DNA from: Pseudomonadota bacterium
GTDB lineage: Bacteria; Pseudomonadota; Gammaproteobacteria; Halothiobacillales; Halothiobacillaceae
Assembly: GCA_021801265.1 (NCBI GenBank)
Contig: JAJYYE010000004.1
Coordinates: 124,001 to 188,000, forward strand
Direction: 5' to 3'
Length of the DNA: 64,000 nucleotides
Within the stretch, counting starts at the first letter, position 1, and every line of letters begins with the position of its first letter. Under the pieces are notes generated by a model. The model was not told where the DNA came from. It saw only the letters and a list, made by a program, of their open reading frames with translations, and did no database searches. The position numbers and the translations under genes are program-made. Below, piece after piece: positions 19,456 to 28,229 of this stretch.

Positions 19456-20370
19456 TCAAGCTGGATTTACGGCTGGATTGAAATCTCGCAGCAAGTAGCC
19501 CGGAAAATGGGCTGAACAGGCCATCACATGGGTGATGGCATCGCGGTCATAATTATCGCCAGACTGATAATGATCGAAAAATGTGTGGAGCCCTTGTACC
19601 CGTTCCGGCATTTCATGCACGGCTTGAAGGCCGATTGACACACCATAATTGGTGAACGCAAACTTGACCTGTGGATATCCCGGCTCCCGACAGAAATAAC
19701 CTTGCTCGATCCACATTCGGTCGAGCATATCCAGGCAACGCCCCCACTGGCTGACCGCCCAATCTTCTTCCGGGAAAAAGTGTGACATCCAGAGCATCAT
19801 GCCCAGCCCCAAATCCTGGGTAATCAGCAAGGCGGGTTCCATGCGCGCGATCAGCCGCTGCATATCCTCAATTTCGCGGGCTAAACCCTGCTCATCAAGG
19901 AGCCGATAGGCCAGATAACCATCAAACGGATCAAGTGCACCGAAACCATAACCCGGATAGGGTTGATTAAGATCTTCAGTCATCTTCCAGAATATACCCC
20001 GATTGGGCAGGACAAATGCATCATGAATCTGGTGTACAAGATTGACGCCCTGCTGGCGATAATCGGGCAGATGTCGACCCAGTATGGCCAAGGCAAACAA
20101 CCACATGGCGAGATAATGAAAATATTGCCCATCCCGATCAGCGGCTTCACCAATCCGAATCCCGCGGGGTCGACCCAATACCCGATCGACCTCACTCACC
20201 AGCCATTCGGCTTCATCCAGATACCGCTTCTCGCCCGTCTCGGCATATAACGAAACCAACAACACAACACCAAAGGCGTCGGTCCAGAGATAACGCAGCC
20301 CATTCGGCCAGATCTGTTGGGCACGCATCCACGCTAATTTATCGAGCACATAGCTTAAATCCATGGTCAT
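19456..20370 (-). CDS. Alpha/alpha-barrel (six-hairpin glycosidase-like) protein
   Basis: 304 residues, rich in Trp, Tyr and Asp, with helical repeats such as LWTDAFGVVLLVSLY, GQYFHYLAMWLFALAIL and FGALDPFDGYLAYRLL. The pattern resembles six-hairpin glycosidase-fold proteins, but no catalytic motif can be named. There is no signal peptide, so it is likely cytoplasmic. It follows the PCMT-erythromycin esterase fusion by 15 bases on the same strand and is almost surely in its operon. Function unknown. Confidence 0.65.
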   Translation of the reverse strand: MTMDLSYVLDKLAWMRAQQIWPNGLRYLWTDAFGVVLLVSLYAETGEKRYLDEAEWLVSEVDRVLGRPRGIRIGEAADRDGQYFHYLAMWLFALAILGRHLPDYRQQGVNLVHQIHDAFVLPNRGIFWKMTEDLNQPYPGYGFGALDPFDGYLAYRLLDEQGLAREIEDMQRLIARMEPALLITQDLGLGMMLWMSHFFPEEDWAVSQWGRCLDMLDRMWIEQGYFCREPGYPQVKFAFTNYGVSIGLQAVHEMPERVQGLHTFFDHYQSGDNYDRDAITHVMACSAHFPGYLLRDFNPAVNPA

Positions 20371-20385
20371 ACACTCCCAATGAAT

Positions 20386-22389
20386 TTAGAGGCCGAACGG
20401 ATAGGTATCGGGCAGCCCCGTGAGCGATTGGGTTTTTAACGGCGTCACGGCAGTTGTTTGGTCAAACCAGATGTATTCGTCAAATTGCGTGGGCAGTGTC
20501 GACTGAAAATAATGGCTCTGACGTTCACTCTCGGGACGATAGATCACGCCAATGGCGCGTTCCAGCCGGGGTTTTTGCAATTTCGTGACGAGCGATGGTC
20601 TGTGCGAGCCACGCAAAGGCAGCAGAAATTGGGCCACACCCGATTCATGACAAAGCCGTTCATAGCTGCCCTCAAGAGCGGGGCGAACAGACATCACTTC
20701 CATGGGCGAATCCCAATTGGATGCCGCAGCGACCGTACCCGTGTCGGTGCCAAAACCGATGGTATAAACCTCATCACCGAATTTCTCGCGGCAGAGCTGG
20801 CCGATGTTGAATTCTCCACGCAAGGACATTTCGGTCGCTTGTGCATTACCCACGTGCGAGTTATGCGCCCAAACGATAGCCTTGCTGTTGGCACCGTGAT
20901 GCTGCAACAGGGTTTCCAATGTCTCGAACATGTGGCCGTCACGCAAATTCCAGGAACTGCGCGAACCGTAATACATAATTCGGTAATAGCGCTCGGCATT
21001 GATCACCAGTCGGGCATTTTGCACCGCATCCAGAAAGCGCTCGCCGTCATGTGCTGCATAAGCTTGCTGCTGCTTCATCAGATCCTTGAGCATCGCAATA
21101 ACTTCATGCTCGCAGGTTCGGTAGCGCTCGGTCAGTGCCGCATGGCCATACGCCGCCGGATCCGATTGCCAAGGCGTCAGACAGCCATAACGCAACCGGG
21201 CAACCTCGGCGGTAGCCGGATCAACTTTTTCAAGATAATCCAAAATTGAGCGGATCGAGTTATAAAGGCTGTACATATCCAAGCCATGAAAGGCTACTCT
21301 CTGGCTCGGCTCAAGAGGCGTATTGTGCATGCGCAACCAATCAACAAATGTGCGCACTTCTTCATTGCGCCACATCCAGGTGGGAAACCGGGCAAAGGCG
21401 GTCCATTCCGACGGGGGGTATTCTGCATGGCGGACATAATGGTCGATGCGTGCCGCATCCGGCCAGTCACCTTCAATGGAAACAAATGAAAAACCCTTCT
21501 GCTCAATCAGCGCCTGGGTAATTCGGGCACGTAATTGATAGAACTCCGACGTGCCATGTGATGCTTCGCCCAGTAATACAATCCGTGCATCGCCGATGCG
21601 CACCAACAGTGGGGCAAGATCAATGGAATCAATGGATGAAAATGGCTCACAGGCCTCGGCGATCGCGGCGGCCAAGCGAGCTTCATCGGGTTGAATGACT
21701 GGGGCCGGCTTCCGGGGCCCAGTTTCCGGCTTTCCCGGCTGCCATCCCTCCTCGCCGAGTAGCGGAACGAACCGAACATCCGCGAGTTCTTCCGTTTTGT
21801 ATTGATGCTCGGAAACACGCACGATTCGAATCAGCTCCTGCGAGTATTGGTCGAACCCGACGGGGATCACCAAGCGTCCACCAATTTTGAGTTGATTTTT
21901 TAGTGATTCCGGCACCTTGGGGCCACCTGCCGCCACGACAATGGCATCATAGGGTGCATGCGATGGCCAACCGAGCGTCCCGTCTCCCTGCACTATATGC
22001 ACATTGTCAAACCCCTGTGCTGCGAGTGTTGACTTGGCTTGGTCGGCAAGCTCGGCAACGCGTTCAACGCTGTACACCTGCGCGGCAATACGGGACAAAA
22101 CTGCGGCGGCGTAACCCGAACCGGTGCCAATATCGAGGACGGTTTCACCGCCCTTCAAATCCAGTGCATCAACCATCATGGCGACAATATAAGGCTGTGA
22201 AATGGTTTGACCCGCCGCAATCGGCAGCGGCACATCTTCATAGGCGAATTCGCGTAATTCTTCGGGCAGAAAGGCCTCCCGGTGGACATGGCCCAACGCT
22301 TTGAGCACCAAAGGGGAGGACACGCCCCGAGCCTTGATTTGATGTTCAATCATCCATTGACGTTGCTGGCTAAAATCGATTGCATCCAT
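20386..22389 (-). CDS. Protein-L-isoaspartate methyltransferase / erythromycin-esterase-like fusion
   Basis: 667-residue two-domain protein. Residues about 1-210 are protein-L-isoaspartate O-methyltransferase (ISQPYIVAMMVDAL, VLDIGTGSGYAAAVL SAM site, GGRLVIPVG), which repairs isomerised Asp in aged proteins. Residues about 250-640 match the erythromycin esterase/EreA-like family (LLGEASHGTSEFY, SIEGDWPDAARID, AFHGLDMYSL, AHNSHVGNAQ). The PCMT half alone is normally about 210 residues, so this is a true fusion with no stop between. The esterase half is probably not for macrolides; its natural substrate is unknown. It heads a two-gene leftward operon. Confidence 0.92.
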   Translation of the reverse strand: MDAIDFSQQRQWMIEHQIKARGVSSPLVLKALGHVHREAFLPEELREFAYEDVPLPIAAGQTISQPYIVAMMVDALDLKGGETVLDIGTGSGYAAAVLSRIAAQVYSVERVAELADQAKSTLAAQGFDNVHIVQGDGTLGWPSHAPYDAIVVAAGGPKVPESLKNQLKIGGRLVIPVGFDQYSQELIRIVRVSEHQYKTEELADVRFVPLLGEEGWQPGKPETGPRKPAPVIQPDEARLAAAIAEACEPFSSIDSIDLAPLLVRIGDARIVLLGEASHGTSEFYQLRARITQALIEQKGFSFVSIEGDWPDAARIDHYVRHAEYPPSEWTAFARFPTWMWRNEEVRTFVDWLRMHNTPLEPSQRVAFHGLDMYSLYNSIRSILDYLEKVDPATAEVARLRYGCLTPWQSDPAAYGHAALTERYRTCEHEVIAMLKDLMKQQQAYAAHDGERFLDAVQNARLVINAERYYRIMYYGSRSSWNLRDGHMFETLETLLQHHGANSKAIVWAHNSHVGNAQATEMSLRGEFNIGQLCREKFGDEVYTIGFGTDTGTVAAASNWDSPMEVMSVRPALEGSYERLCHESGVAQFLLPLRGSHRPSLVTKLQKPRLERAIGVIYRPESERQSHYFQSTLPTQFDEYIWFDQTTAVTPLKTQSLTGLPDTYPFGL

Positions 22390-22738
22390 CTCACGTCCCT
22401 CATCCTATTGATCAAACCATGAAAAGCCATTGACAGATCAGCGATAAAAACAAGATCAAAATTAATAAATACTTTTTATGATTATATCGTTAGCCGACCA
22501 TGCCGGTACTGGAATTAAAAAAAGAAACCACGCTCCAGCGCTCATCAAGCCAACAGCCGGAACGTTAACGCCATCATCCTGCCATTCAAATACGTGTCAT
22601 CCCTTAAGGGTCATTCCTTACGAGTTCGCCCGTATTTGTTCCTGGAAAAAATATGGCTAAGTTGCTCCAACATTGCGGAACTTCCGATGAATCCAGCGCA
22701 ACGCCCTCAATCAGGGGGAAATCCAACAGGAGCAATAG
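22390..22738. promoter_or_regulatory. AT-rich divergent intergenic region
   Basis: 349-base gap between the leftward PCMT-fusion operon and the rightward DUF2934-hsp20 genes, so it should carry divergent promoters. AT-rich from 22430 to 22500. A perfect 10-bp palindrome CCCTTAAGGG stands at 22601-22610. No promoter can be assigned with certainty and no gene is seen. Confidence 0.4.
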
Positions 22739-22966
22739 ATGAGAACTGCAACAACGACTGAAAAAAAATCCAAAATCCCCCCCTCGAACGCTCGGAGTCT
22801 CAAAAAAGGCGATGGTCAGTTCGAAGCGTCGGAAAATATTAACGAACATATCGCCACTGCGGCCTACTACAGGGCCGAAGCACGTGGTTTTTCACCCGGC
22901 TCCGAGATGGAAGACTGGCTAGAAGCAGAGATGGAATTTAAGGGGCCAAGTGAATCGACTCATTAA
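22739..22966 (+). CDS. DUF2934 domain protein
   Basis: 75 residues. The start follows AGGAGC. A charged N-terminus leads into a DUF2934 core: IATAAYYRAEARGFSPGS and EDWLEAEMEF, the conserved A-Y-x-x-A-E-x-R-G-F and D-W-L-x-A-E pattern. Function unknown. Such small proteins are often found near Hsp20 and stress genes, as here (hsp20 starts 102 bases on). Confidence 0.82.
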   Translation: MRTATTTEKKSKIPPSNARSLKKGDGQFEASENINEHIATAAYYRAEARGFSPGSEMEDWLEAEMEFKGPSESTH

Positions 22967-23068
22967 CCTGCATCTGATCCGGAGACGGTACATAGTTCGG
23001 GTAGAAGCTAAGTTTTTCTCCCGTTTCGGCACTCATGAAAATCCATAAATTCAAGAGAGAGATAGAAA

Positions 23069-23518
23069 ATGAAAGACATCACCGTTTTCAACCCACTCCG
23101 TGGACTGGCGCGTTTTGACCCCCTCAGCCGCGAGATGGATGACCTATTTCAGGGGTTTTTTATGAAGCCCATCGCTTTTAATCAGGCATCTGCAACCCAA
23201 TTCCCCATTGATGTAACCGAAAATGATTCGGAGTATGTCGTTCGTGCAGAAATCCCTGGATTTAAAAAAGAGGATCTCCATATTTCAGTGAATGGTGATC
23301 AGATTTTAATCAGCGCTGAGTCTAAAAAAGAGAAAGAAGAAAAAAAAGGTGATCAGGTTGTTTTGAGGGAATGTTATTACGGCAAGCACTATCGCAGTTT
23401 TACACTGCCACAATCCGTTGACGATGCCAAAGCGACCGCCAAGTATGAGAACGGCATACTTAATTTGGTATTACCCAAAAAACCAGAAGGCGCGCGCAAG
23501 AAGATTGCCGTTCAATAA
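23069..23518 (+). CDS. Small heat-shock protein, Hsp20/alpha-crystallin family
   Basis: 149-residue ATP-independent holdase chaperone. The alpha-crystallin domain spans about residues 45-145 (PIDVTENDSEYVVRAEIPGF, then YRSFTLPQSVD and the AKYENGILNLVLPK signature, including G-x-L). N-terminal NPLRGLARFDPLSREMDDLF is typical of the bacterial class A type. AGAGAGA precedes the ATG. Part of the stress island. Confidence 0.96.
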   Translation: MKDITVFNPLRGLARFDPLSREMDDLFQGFFMKPIAFNQASATQFPIDVTENDSEYVVRAEIPGFKKEDLHISVNGDQILISAESKKEKEEKKGDQVVLRECYYGKHYRSFTLPQSVDDAKATAKYENGILNLVLPKKPEGARKKIAVQ

Positions 23519-23609
23519 ATATTTATTTCAATAGCAGCGACTTTATCAAGATTGTTTATTGAAACGAGTCAAATACCGTCGCTCATAATTGTAGTAGGCC
23601 GAGGTAACC

Positions 23610-24005
23610 ATGACCATAACAGCAGATTTAATCCGCGATTTCCCCTCAGCACTAAAACAGCAAATGCCTTCTAGTCCTGAGGAGAGGCAGCTTTGCTATA
23701 TCTGGGTGGATACAACAGGGCAGATATTGGACTGTGATGACAATACTCAAAAAGTTTTTGGCTACCGTCATCGAGATTTAAAAAACCGGCATATTTCCAG
23801 TCTGATTCCCAGCCTCACCGGGACCGGGTTAATGGAGGGCGATGGCATTAATCCTCGGCTAGCCTATCGAAGTCGATGTGCTGTTCCGTTTCAGATGGTC
23901 GATCATGATGGCCATAAGGCGCTTTGCAACTTGTTTATCAATCGCGTCACCTTAGCCAGCGGCTTGGCTCTAGCGCTTATTTGTGTGCCCTTGCCTACTG
24001 ATTGA
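23610..24005 (+). CDS. PAS-domain-only protein
   Basis: 131 residues with one PAS domain (YIWVDTTGQILDCDDNTQKVFGY, then DLKNRHISSLIPSL) and no output domain. It could be a signal partner or a decayed sensor. It lies between hsp20 and cfa on the same strand, with a GAGG site before the ATG. The second half, containing VDHDGHKALCNLFINRV, ends the PAS beta-sheet; the last 20 residues are hydrophobic. Confidence 0.72.
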   Translation: MTITADLIRDFPSALKQQMPSSPEERQLCYIWVDTTGQILDCDDNTQKVFGYRHRDLKNRHISSLIPSLTGTGLMEGDGINPRLAYRSRCAVPFQMVDHDGHKALCNLFINRVTLASGLALALICVPLPTD

Positions 24006-24052
24006 GGTTCCCTAAATGAATAATAGTTCTCGCCAATTATGGAGGATTTCCC

Positions 24053-25225
24053 ATGCTGCGAATCGCCAATGCAGATCTGTCTCTACACTCTGATCGCACA
24101 GTTCAATCGGTACCGCCTGCCATATTGGGCGAACTGGCTGCGGAGGCGGGTGTCCGGTTTAATGGTGACGCGCCTTGGGATATTCAGGTACATGACGAGC
24201 GCGTTTATGCCAGGATTCTCAATCAAGGTTCACTTGGCTTCGGTGAAGCCTACATGGATGGGCTGTGGGACTGCGATCAGTTAGACGCCCTGTTTCATCG
24301 ACTACTGGATGCCGAAATTGACGAGAAAATCGATCAGTGGACACGGTTGCGTCTTCTGGGCGAAATTCTTCGCCACAGTCTGTTCAATCTGCAATCCAGT
24401 AGCCGGGCCTTTCAAGTAGGCGAGCAGCATTACGATATTGGCAATGATGTATTCGAAGCCATGCTTGATCCCTCCATGAGTTATTCGTGCGGCTACTGGA
24501 AAGAGGCGACCAACCTGGCTCAGGCACAATTCGACAAGCTTGATTTGATCTGTCGCAAACTGGAATTGCAGCCCGGCGAACGGCTTCTGGAAATTGGTTG
24601 TGGCTGGGGCGGCCTGGCACATTTCGCCGCGAAGCACTACGGCGTCGAGGTAGTGGGTATTACCGTCTCCAAGGAGCAAATGCAGTTCGCTCAAGCACGG
24701 TGTGACGGTCTTCCCGTCACCATCAAGCTCATGGATTATCGAGACCTGTCTGAACAATATGACAAAGTCGTTTCAGTTGGCATGTTTGAGCACGTCGGAC
24801 CGAAGAATTACTCAGCCTACTTCGACGTAGTGCAACGGGCGCTCAAAAACGATGGCCTATTTCTGCTGCACACGATTGGCGGCAACGTCACCTCACCAAA
24901 AACAGACTCATGGATCGACAAATACATATTCCCTAACGGGAAAATACCCTCGGCAAAGGAAATTACCGCATCGGTAGAGCGTCGCTTCATAATTGAAGAC
25001 TGGCACAACTTCGGCTCGGATTACGACCGCACTCTGATGGCCTGGTGGGGAAATTTCGACCGCGCATGGCCCAACCTGGCAGAGAAATATGGCAAACGCT
25101 TTTACCGTATGTGGAAATATTATTTACTGATGTGTGCGGGATTTTTTCGCTCGGGACAAGGTCAATTGTGGCAAATAGTGTTGGGCAACCGCCAGCGCCC
25201 ATCCATCTATCGTTCAGTACGTTGA
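24053..25225 (+). CDS. cfa: Cyclopropane-fatty-acyl-phospholipid synthase
   Basis: 390-residue SAM-dependent enzyme that adds a methylene bridge to unsaturated acyl chains of membrane lipids, typically on entry to stationary phase or acid stress. Motifs: MLDPSMSYSCGYW, LEIGCGWGGLAHFAAKHYG (SAM site), VSVGMFEHVG and KYIFPNG. Length is normal for the family. GGAGG precedes the ATG. Last gene of the stress island; a hairpin follows. Confidence 0.97.
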   Translation: MLRIANADLSLHSDRTVQSVPPAILGELAAEAGVRFNGDAPWDIQVHDERVYARILNQGSLGFGEAYMDGLWDCDQLDALFHRLLDAEIDEKIDQWTRLRLLGEILRHSLFNLQSSSRAFQVGEQHYDIGNDVFEAMLDPSMSYSCGYWKEATNLAQAQFDKLDLICRKLELQPGERLLEIGCGWGGLAHFAAKHYGVEVVGITVSKEQMQFAQARCDGLPVTIKLMDYRDLSEQYDKVVSVGMFEHVGPKNYSAYFDVVQRALKNDGLFLLHTIGGNVTSPKTDSWIDKYIFPNGKIPSAKEITASVERRFIIEDWHNFGSDYDRTLMAWWGNFDRAWPNLAEKYGKRFYRMWKYYLLMCAGFFRSGQGQLWQIVLGNRQRPSIYRSVR

Positions 25226-25293
25226 TTGGCAGCGCTGTACACTATCGGGTAAGTGAGTTTCGAGACCTGCCCTGGGCATGGCTGTATTAGATT

Positions 25294-25309
25294 ACCCCCT
25301 CATGGGGGT
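25294..25309 (+). terminator. Hairpin after cfa
   Basis: Perfect stem ACCCCC / GGGGGT with loop TCAT, 70 bases after the cfa stop. The T-run is poor, so termination is probable rather than certain. Confidence 0.5.
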
Positions 25310-25430
25310 TAAGCCAGCCTAAAAAAGGGGGCCTTTAAATCTAGGCTATCGCTAGATTATGGCAGCACACCAAGGCTGCCACCCATGAATATATCGTGAG
25401 TAAATTTTCTTCTGGCTTCCTTACCTGTTG

Positions 25431-25523
25431 GAAGCTGCCAAAACCCTGGGCATCTCTCGGGTTTCTTTGCACCGGCTGATTAATAAGCGACAACAGGTGT
25501 ACCAGCTGTTGAGACATCCTTGA
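25431..25523 (+). pseudogene. Remnant coding the end of a helix-turn-helix protein
   Basis: Open frame ending at TGA 25521 that reads EAAKTLGISRVSLHRLINKR. This is the recognition helix pattern of Fis-type or HigA-like HTH domains, with a short tail. The frame is closed 30 bases upstream (stop at 25401) and no start is present, so only the 3' end of an old regulator gene is left. A 13-bp hairpin follows its stop directly. Confidence 0.5.
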
Positions 25524-25561
25524 CCGCCTGCTCCTGCTCAGCACTGATCAGGAGCAGGCGG
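25524..25561 (+). repeat. 13-bp perfect inverted repeat after HTH remnant
   Basis: CCGCCTGCTCCTG and CAGGAGCAGGCGG separated by 12 bases, beginning one base after the stop of the HTH remnant. GC-rich stem without a T-run on either strand. It may be the old gene's terminator or a mobile-element end. Confidence 0.8.
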
Positions 25562-25698
25562 CATCCCCTACCACACGACCTTGAACTGATGGTCGATTAA
25601 CGGAAGGGTCAGGCTTAATCGCCATCACGCTGACCAGCGTCCCAGCATTGGCTAACACCAACAAAACCTGACAAACGGCCGCACCCGTTGCCGAGGTC

Positions 25699-26205
25699 AT
25701 GTTTGTCGACAATTTAACGAATATCCCGGACGATCAATTCATTATTCCCATGCGACTGGATCCGGACTTCAAAGACCGGCTGCTCATCCGACGGGTACAG
25801 GTCGACGCCAACAACCCGTACATTGGACGCGATGGCCAAAAACACGACCATCCCTATCTGGATCTGGCCAATAAATTAGCTGTTCGGGGGTACCCTACGT
25901 GCTGTTCGTTGCCCCCGATGGGTCGCGCATTACCGCGATCCAAGGCACCGCCATCGATTATTACGACTACTATCTCAACAAAGATATCAATCTGGCCACC
26001 GACTGCGCGAAGAACCCAGGACAGAAATTCTGCAACGGTAATGCCGATGGGCCGGGATTGCAGGATCGGCCCGGCAGATGCGGACGGAGTCAATGTGATT
26101 ATCGGAATGCGGGATTTTCATATGGCGACGAAAACCGTAGGCCCTTTGCCCCATCAAGCGCGTCAGGACGCGCGGTGTCAGTTGAGGACCGCGGCGGGTG
26201 AATAA
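25699..26205 (+). pseudogene. Frameshifted thioredoxin-fold protein remnant
   Basis: The frame from 25699 reads MFVDNLTNIPDDQF, then DPDFKDRLLIRRVQVDANN and LANKLAVRG, and then loses sense. The next frame continues exactly there with VPYVLFVAPDGSRITAIQG. Joined, they give the cis-Pro half of a thioredoxin-like domain (VRGVPYVLFVAPDG). The break is in the G run near 25886-25890, where one extra G would restore the frame. The N-terminal CxxC part is missing and a stop lies just upstream (25669-25671). The gene is probably dead; a sequencing slip in the G run is the alternative for the frameshift but not for the missing N-terminus. Confidence 0.45.
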
Positions 26206-26214
26206 GTTTCCTGA

Positions 26215-26664
26215 TCAGGGATGCATGTATGCCCATCCCTCGAACTGTTTATCCGTTACATAAGCAACACCGGAAGGGACAATATCGTCCTTATGAACAT
26301 CATACATATCTGTTTTGTAGTTCAGGTGGTTGCTTTCCAGCGTGTTATTGCACACTTTGATTTTGACACCACTGAGTTTCAGGTTATCAATGTTAGCCTG
26401 CAATTGCGGATCGGTTTTAGCGCTCGTCAGTAAGTGATAACCACCACCATGGATAACCAGATATATTCGAGTGGATGGCCCGGATGGCGATTTGATGTGA
26501 TTGCTGATGTTATTCAATGTGGCTTTTTCATGGGCAAGGTCGGCGCTGTCGAGTTCATAAACGACGCTATGTTTTTTATGATTTCCATCGGCGAAAACCG
26601 TGCCGGATTGAAGAATAAAAACGCCAAGAGCGGCGAGTAAGCAAGGCAATAAAATACGTTTCAT
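26215..26664 (-). CDS. Secreted DsrE-family protein
   Basis: 149 residues from MKRILLPCLL, chosen over a start 14 codons earlier because GAGGATGG precedes it and the signal peptide starts there (cut near VFADG). The mature part has a DsrE/DsrF-like fold: VVYELDSADLAHEKATLNNI, STRIYLVIHGGGYHLLT, and KVCNNTLESNHL with the single Cys where the family often has one. Periplasmic members are known in sulfur-oxidising bacteria, but the role is open. It stands alone between a pseudogene and a 570-base empty stretch. Confidence 0.82.
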   Translation of the reverse strand: MKRILLPCLLAALGVFILQSGTVFADGNHKKHSVVYELDSADLAHEKATLNNISNHIKSPSGPSTRIYLVIHGGGYHLLTSAKTDPQLQANIDNLKLSGVKIKVCNNTLESNHLNYKTDMYDVHKDDIVPSGVAYVTDKQFEGWAYMHP

Positions 26665-26706
26665 TTTCCATCCTCGTGATTGATCTGCGAGGTTCAGATT
26701 AAGCAA

Positions 26707-27275
26707 ATAGGGCTTATATAGGAAATAAAACTTTTATATCCCATAAGCAATTAATGAAATTAACAGAATAAGCAGGTAAGAAAATTAACGAATTCTCATA
26801 TTTTAATGCGACTGAAATCAACCCTGTTGGATTGAATGAAAATCAATTGATTTCAGCTTGAGGAACACCCCGGCTCAGGTTAGGGTTTAGGGGAAGTATC
26901 CCTTACGCCAAAGGATTCCGGTCATGCCTATTATGTTGTTCAAGCACCCGTTGTGGACACTCATCCCCTAAAAAGCAGCCCTGCCCTGCCAACGGCAAGG
27001 AATAGGGTCAGGTCTCAGTGACCACGATCAAGCATCATATCAATGAGCGCCTTGGTACAGAAGCGCGCGGAATCAGGCCTATGACTTCCGTACCCTGAAT
27101 TGTGACGTGGTTTATTTTGGCGAAAATAGCTCCATGATGAGTCCGTCGGACGTCCGTAAGCGTCCAGCGAAATCGTCTTGACGGTCAGATTTTGAGGAAT
27201 CGCAGAGTTTTATTGACCCGTTCGATGGCGAATCTTTTAAGATCGAATGCGCAGCCCCACCAGCTGAGTATGTCC
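26707..27275. other. Gene-poor stretch
   Basis: 569 bases without a convincing gene. Short open fragments exist on both strands, but none has a start with a ribosome site or a family I recognise. The first 150 bases are AT-rich and probably hold the promoter of the leftward DsrE gene. Confidence 0.5.
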
Positions 27276-28163
27276 TTATGTTTTTCGATTGGGAATCATG
27301 CTGATGAGCGTGGCGCCAAACACAATCGCCCCGCCGAGCAATTGCATTGAGGTTGGGCGTACGCCCACGGTAATGGCGGTTAACATCGCGAATACCGGCA
27401 CCAAATTTAAAAAAAGTGCGGTGCGCCCAGCGCCGAGGCGCGCAATCCCGATTGTCCAAAACAGATAAAACAATACCGTGCCGCCAAGGATGATGCCCGT
27501 GAGCGCAAGCAGGGCGGTGCTGTTTGGTGCATGTCTCATCCCGGTAGGGTCGAACGCAGCAATGATGATTAAAATCAGCGCACCTGCCGTCACAATGAGC
27601 GCGGTATTGGCTATCGGGCTGATTCCCGTCGGCAGCAACCGCCGATTAAGCACGTTGTAAACTGCCCAACATAGGTTGCCGGCGATCATCAGCCAATCGC
27701 CCAGCACGATATGCTGGCTGAGTAGATGGGTTAGGTTGCCATGGGTAATCACCACCGCCACGCCCACCAATGCCACGGGTAGCGCAATCAGTCGCTGCCA
27801 ACCGGGGTGCTCACGCAAAACAAGCCCCGCCAGGATCGTGGTCATAAGGGGGTTGGTGGCCATAATCAGTGCGGCATTATCGATGGTCGTGCTGGTCATG
27901 GCGAAAAAAAACAGTAGATTGAATCCGGCTATGCCGACCAAACCTAAAGTCAGATAACCGGTGAGATGTTGCCCGATCAGCAAGCGTAACGGTGCTTTTT
28001 GCCCAATAGCGATGCCAAGCAAAATCAGAGCAGCAAGCCCGAACCGTAATGCCGCCGTCCATTGCGGGCTAAAATCCGCCAAGACAAAATTTGCCAACAC
28101 GATATTCGCCCCGCCAAAAAAGGCCGCAAGTATCACCAAGGCATAAACGCCAGCAAGATTCAT
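27276..28163 (-). CDS. EamA/DMT-family transporter
   Basis: 295-residue inner-membrane protein with about ten hydrophobic helices in two EamA repeats (first begins VYALVILAAFFGGANIVLANF, second near GDWLMIAGNLCWAVYNVL). Drug/metabolite transporter superfamily; substrate not predictable. AGGAAAA precedes the ATG. It is downstream of the AhpD-like gene on the same strand with a 66-base gap, so it may share the TetR-controlled transcript. Confidence 0.9.
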   Translation of the reverse strand: MNLAGVYALVILAAFFGGANIVLANFVLADFSPQWTAALRFGLAALILLGIAIGQKAPLRLLIGQHLTGYLTLGLVGIAGFNLLFFFAMTSTTIDNAALIMATNPLMTTILAGLVLREHPGWQRLIALPVALVGVAVVITHGNLTHLLSQHIVLGDWLMIAGNLCWAVYNVLNRRLLPTGISPIANTALIVTAGALILIIIAAFDPTGMRHAPNSTALLALTGIILGGTVLFYLFWTIGIARLGAGRTALFLNLVPVFAMLTAITVGVRPTSMQLLGGAIVFGATLISMIPNRKT

Positions 28164-28229
28164 GAGTTTTCCTGAGTAGCCGTGGGGGTTGGGTAGACAA
28201 GACGACTTGCCTACCGTTTTATTAACGAA

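Noticed and set aside
27066-27179. Short + strand frame reading NQAYDFRTLNCDVVYFGENS
   Set aside because: No start or ribosome site and no recognisable family.
27190-27290. Possible transposase C-terminus on the - strand (reads RFAIERVNKTLRFLKI)
   Set aside because: Too short and only vaguely like transposases; no terminal repeats seen.
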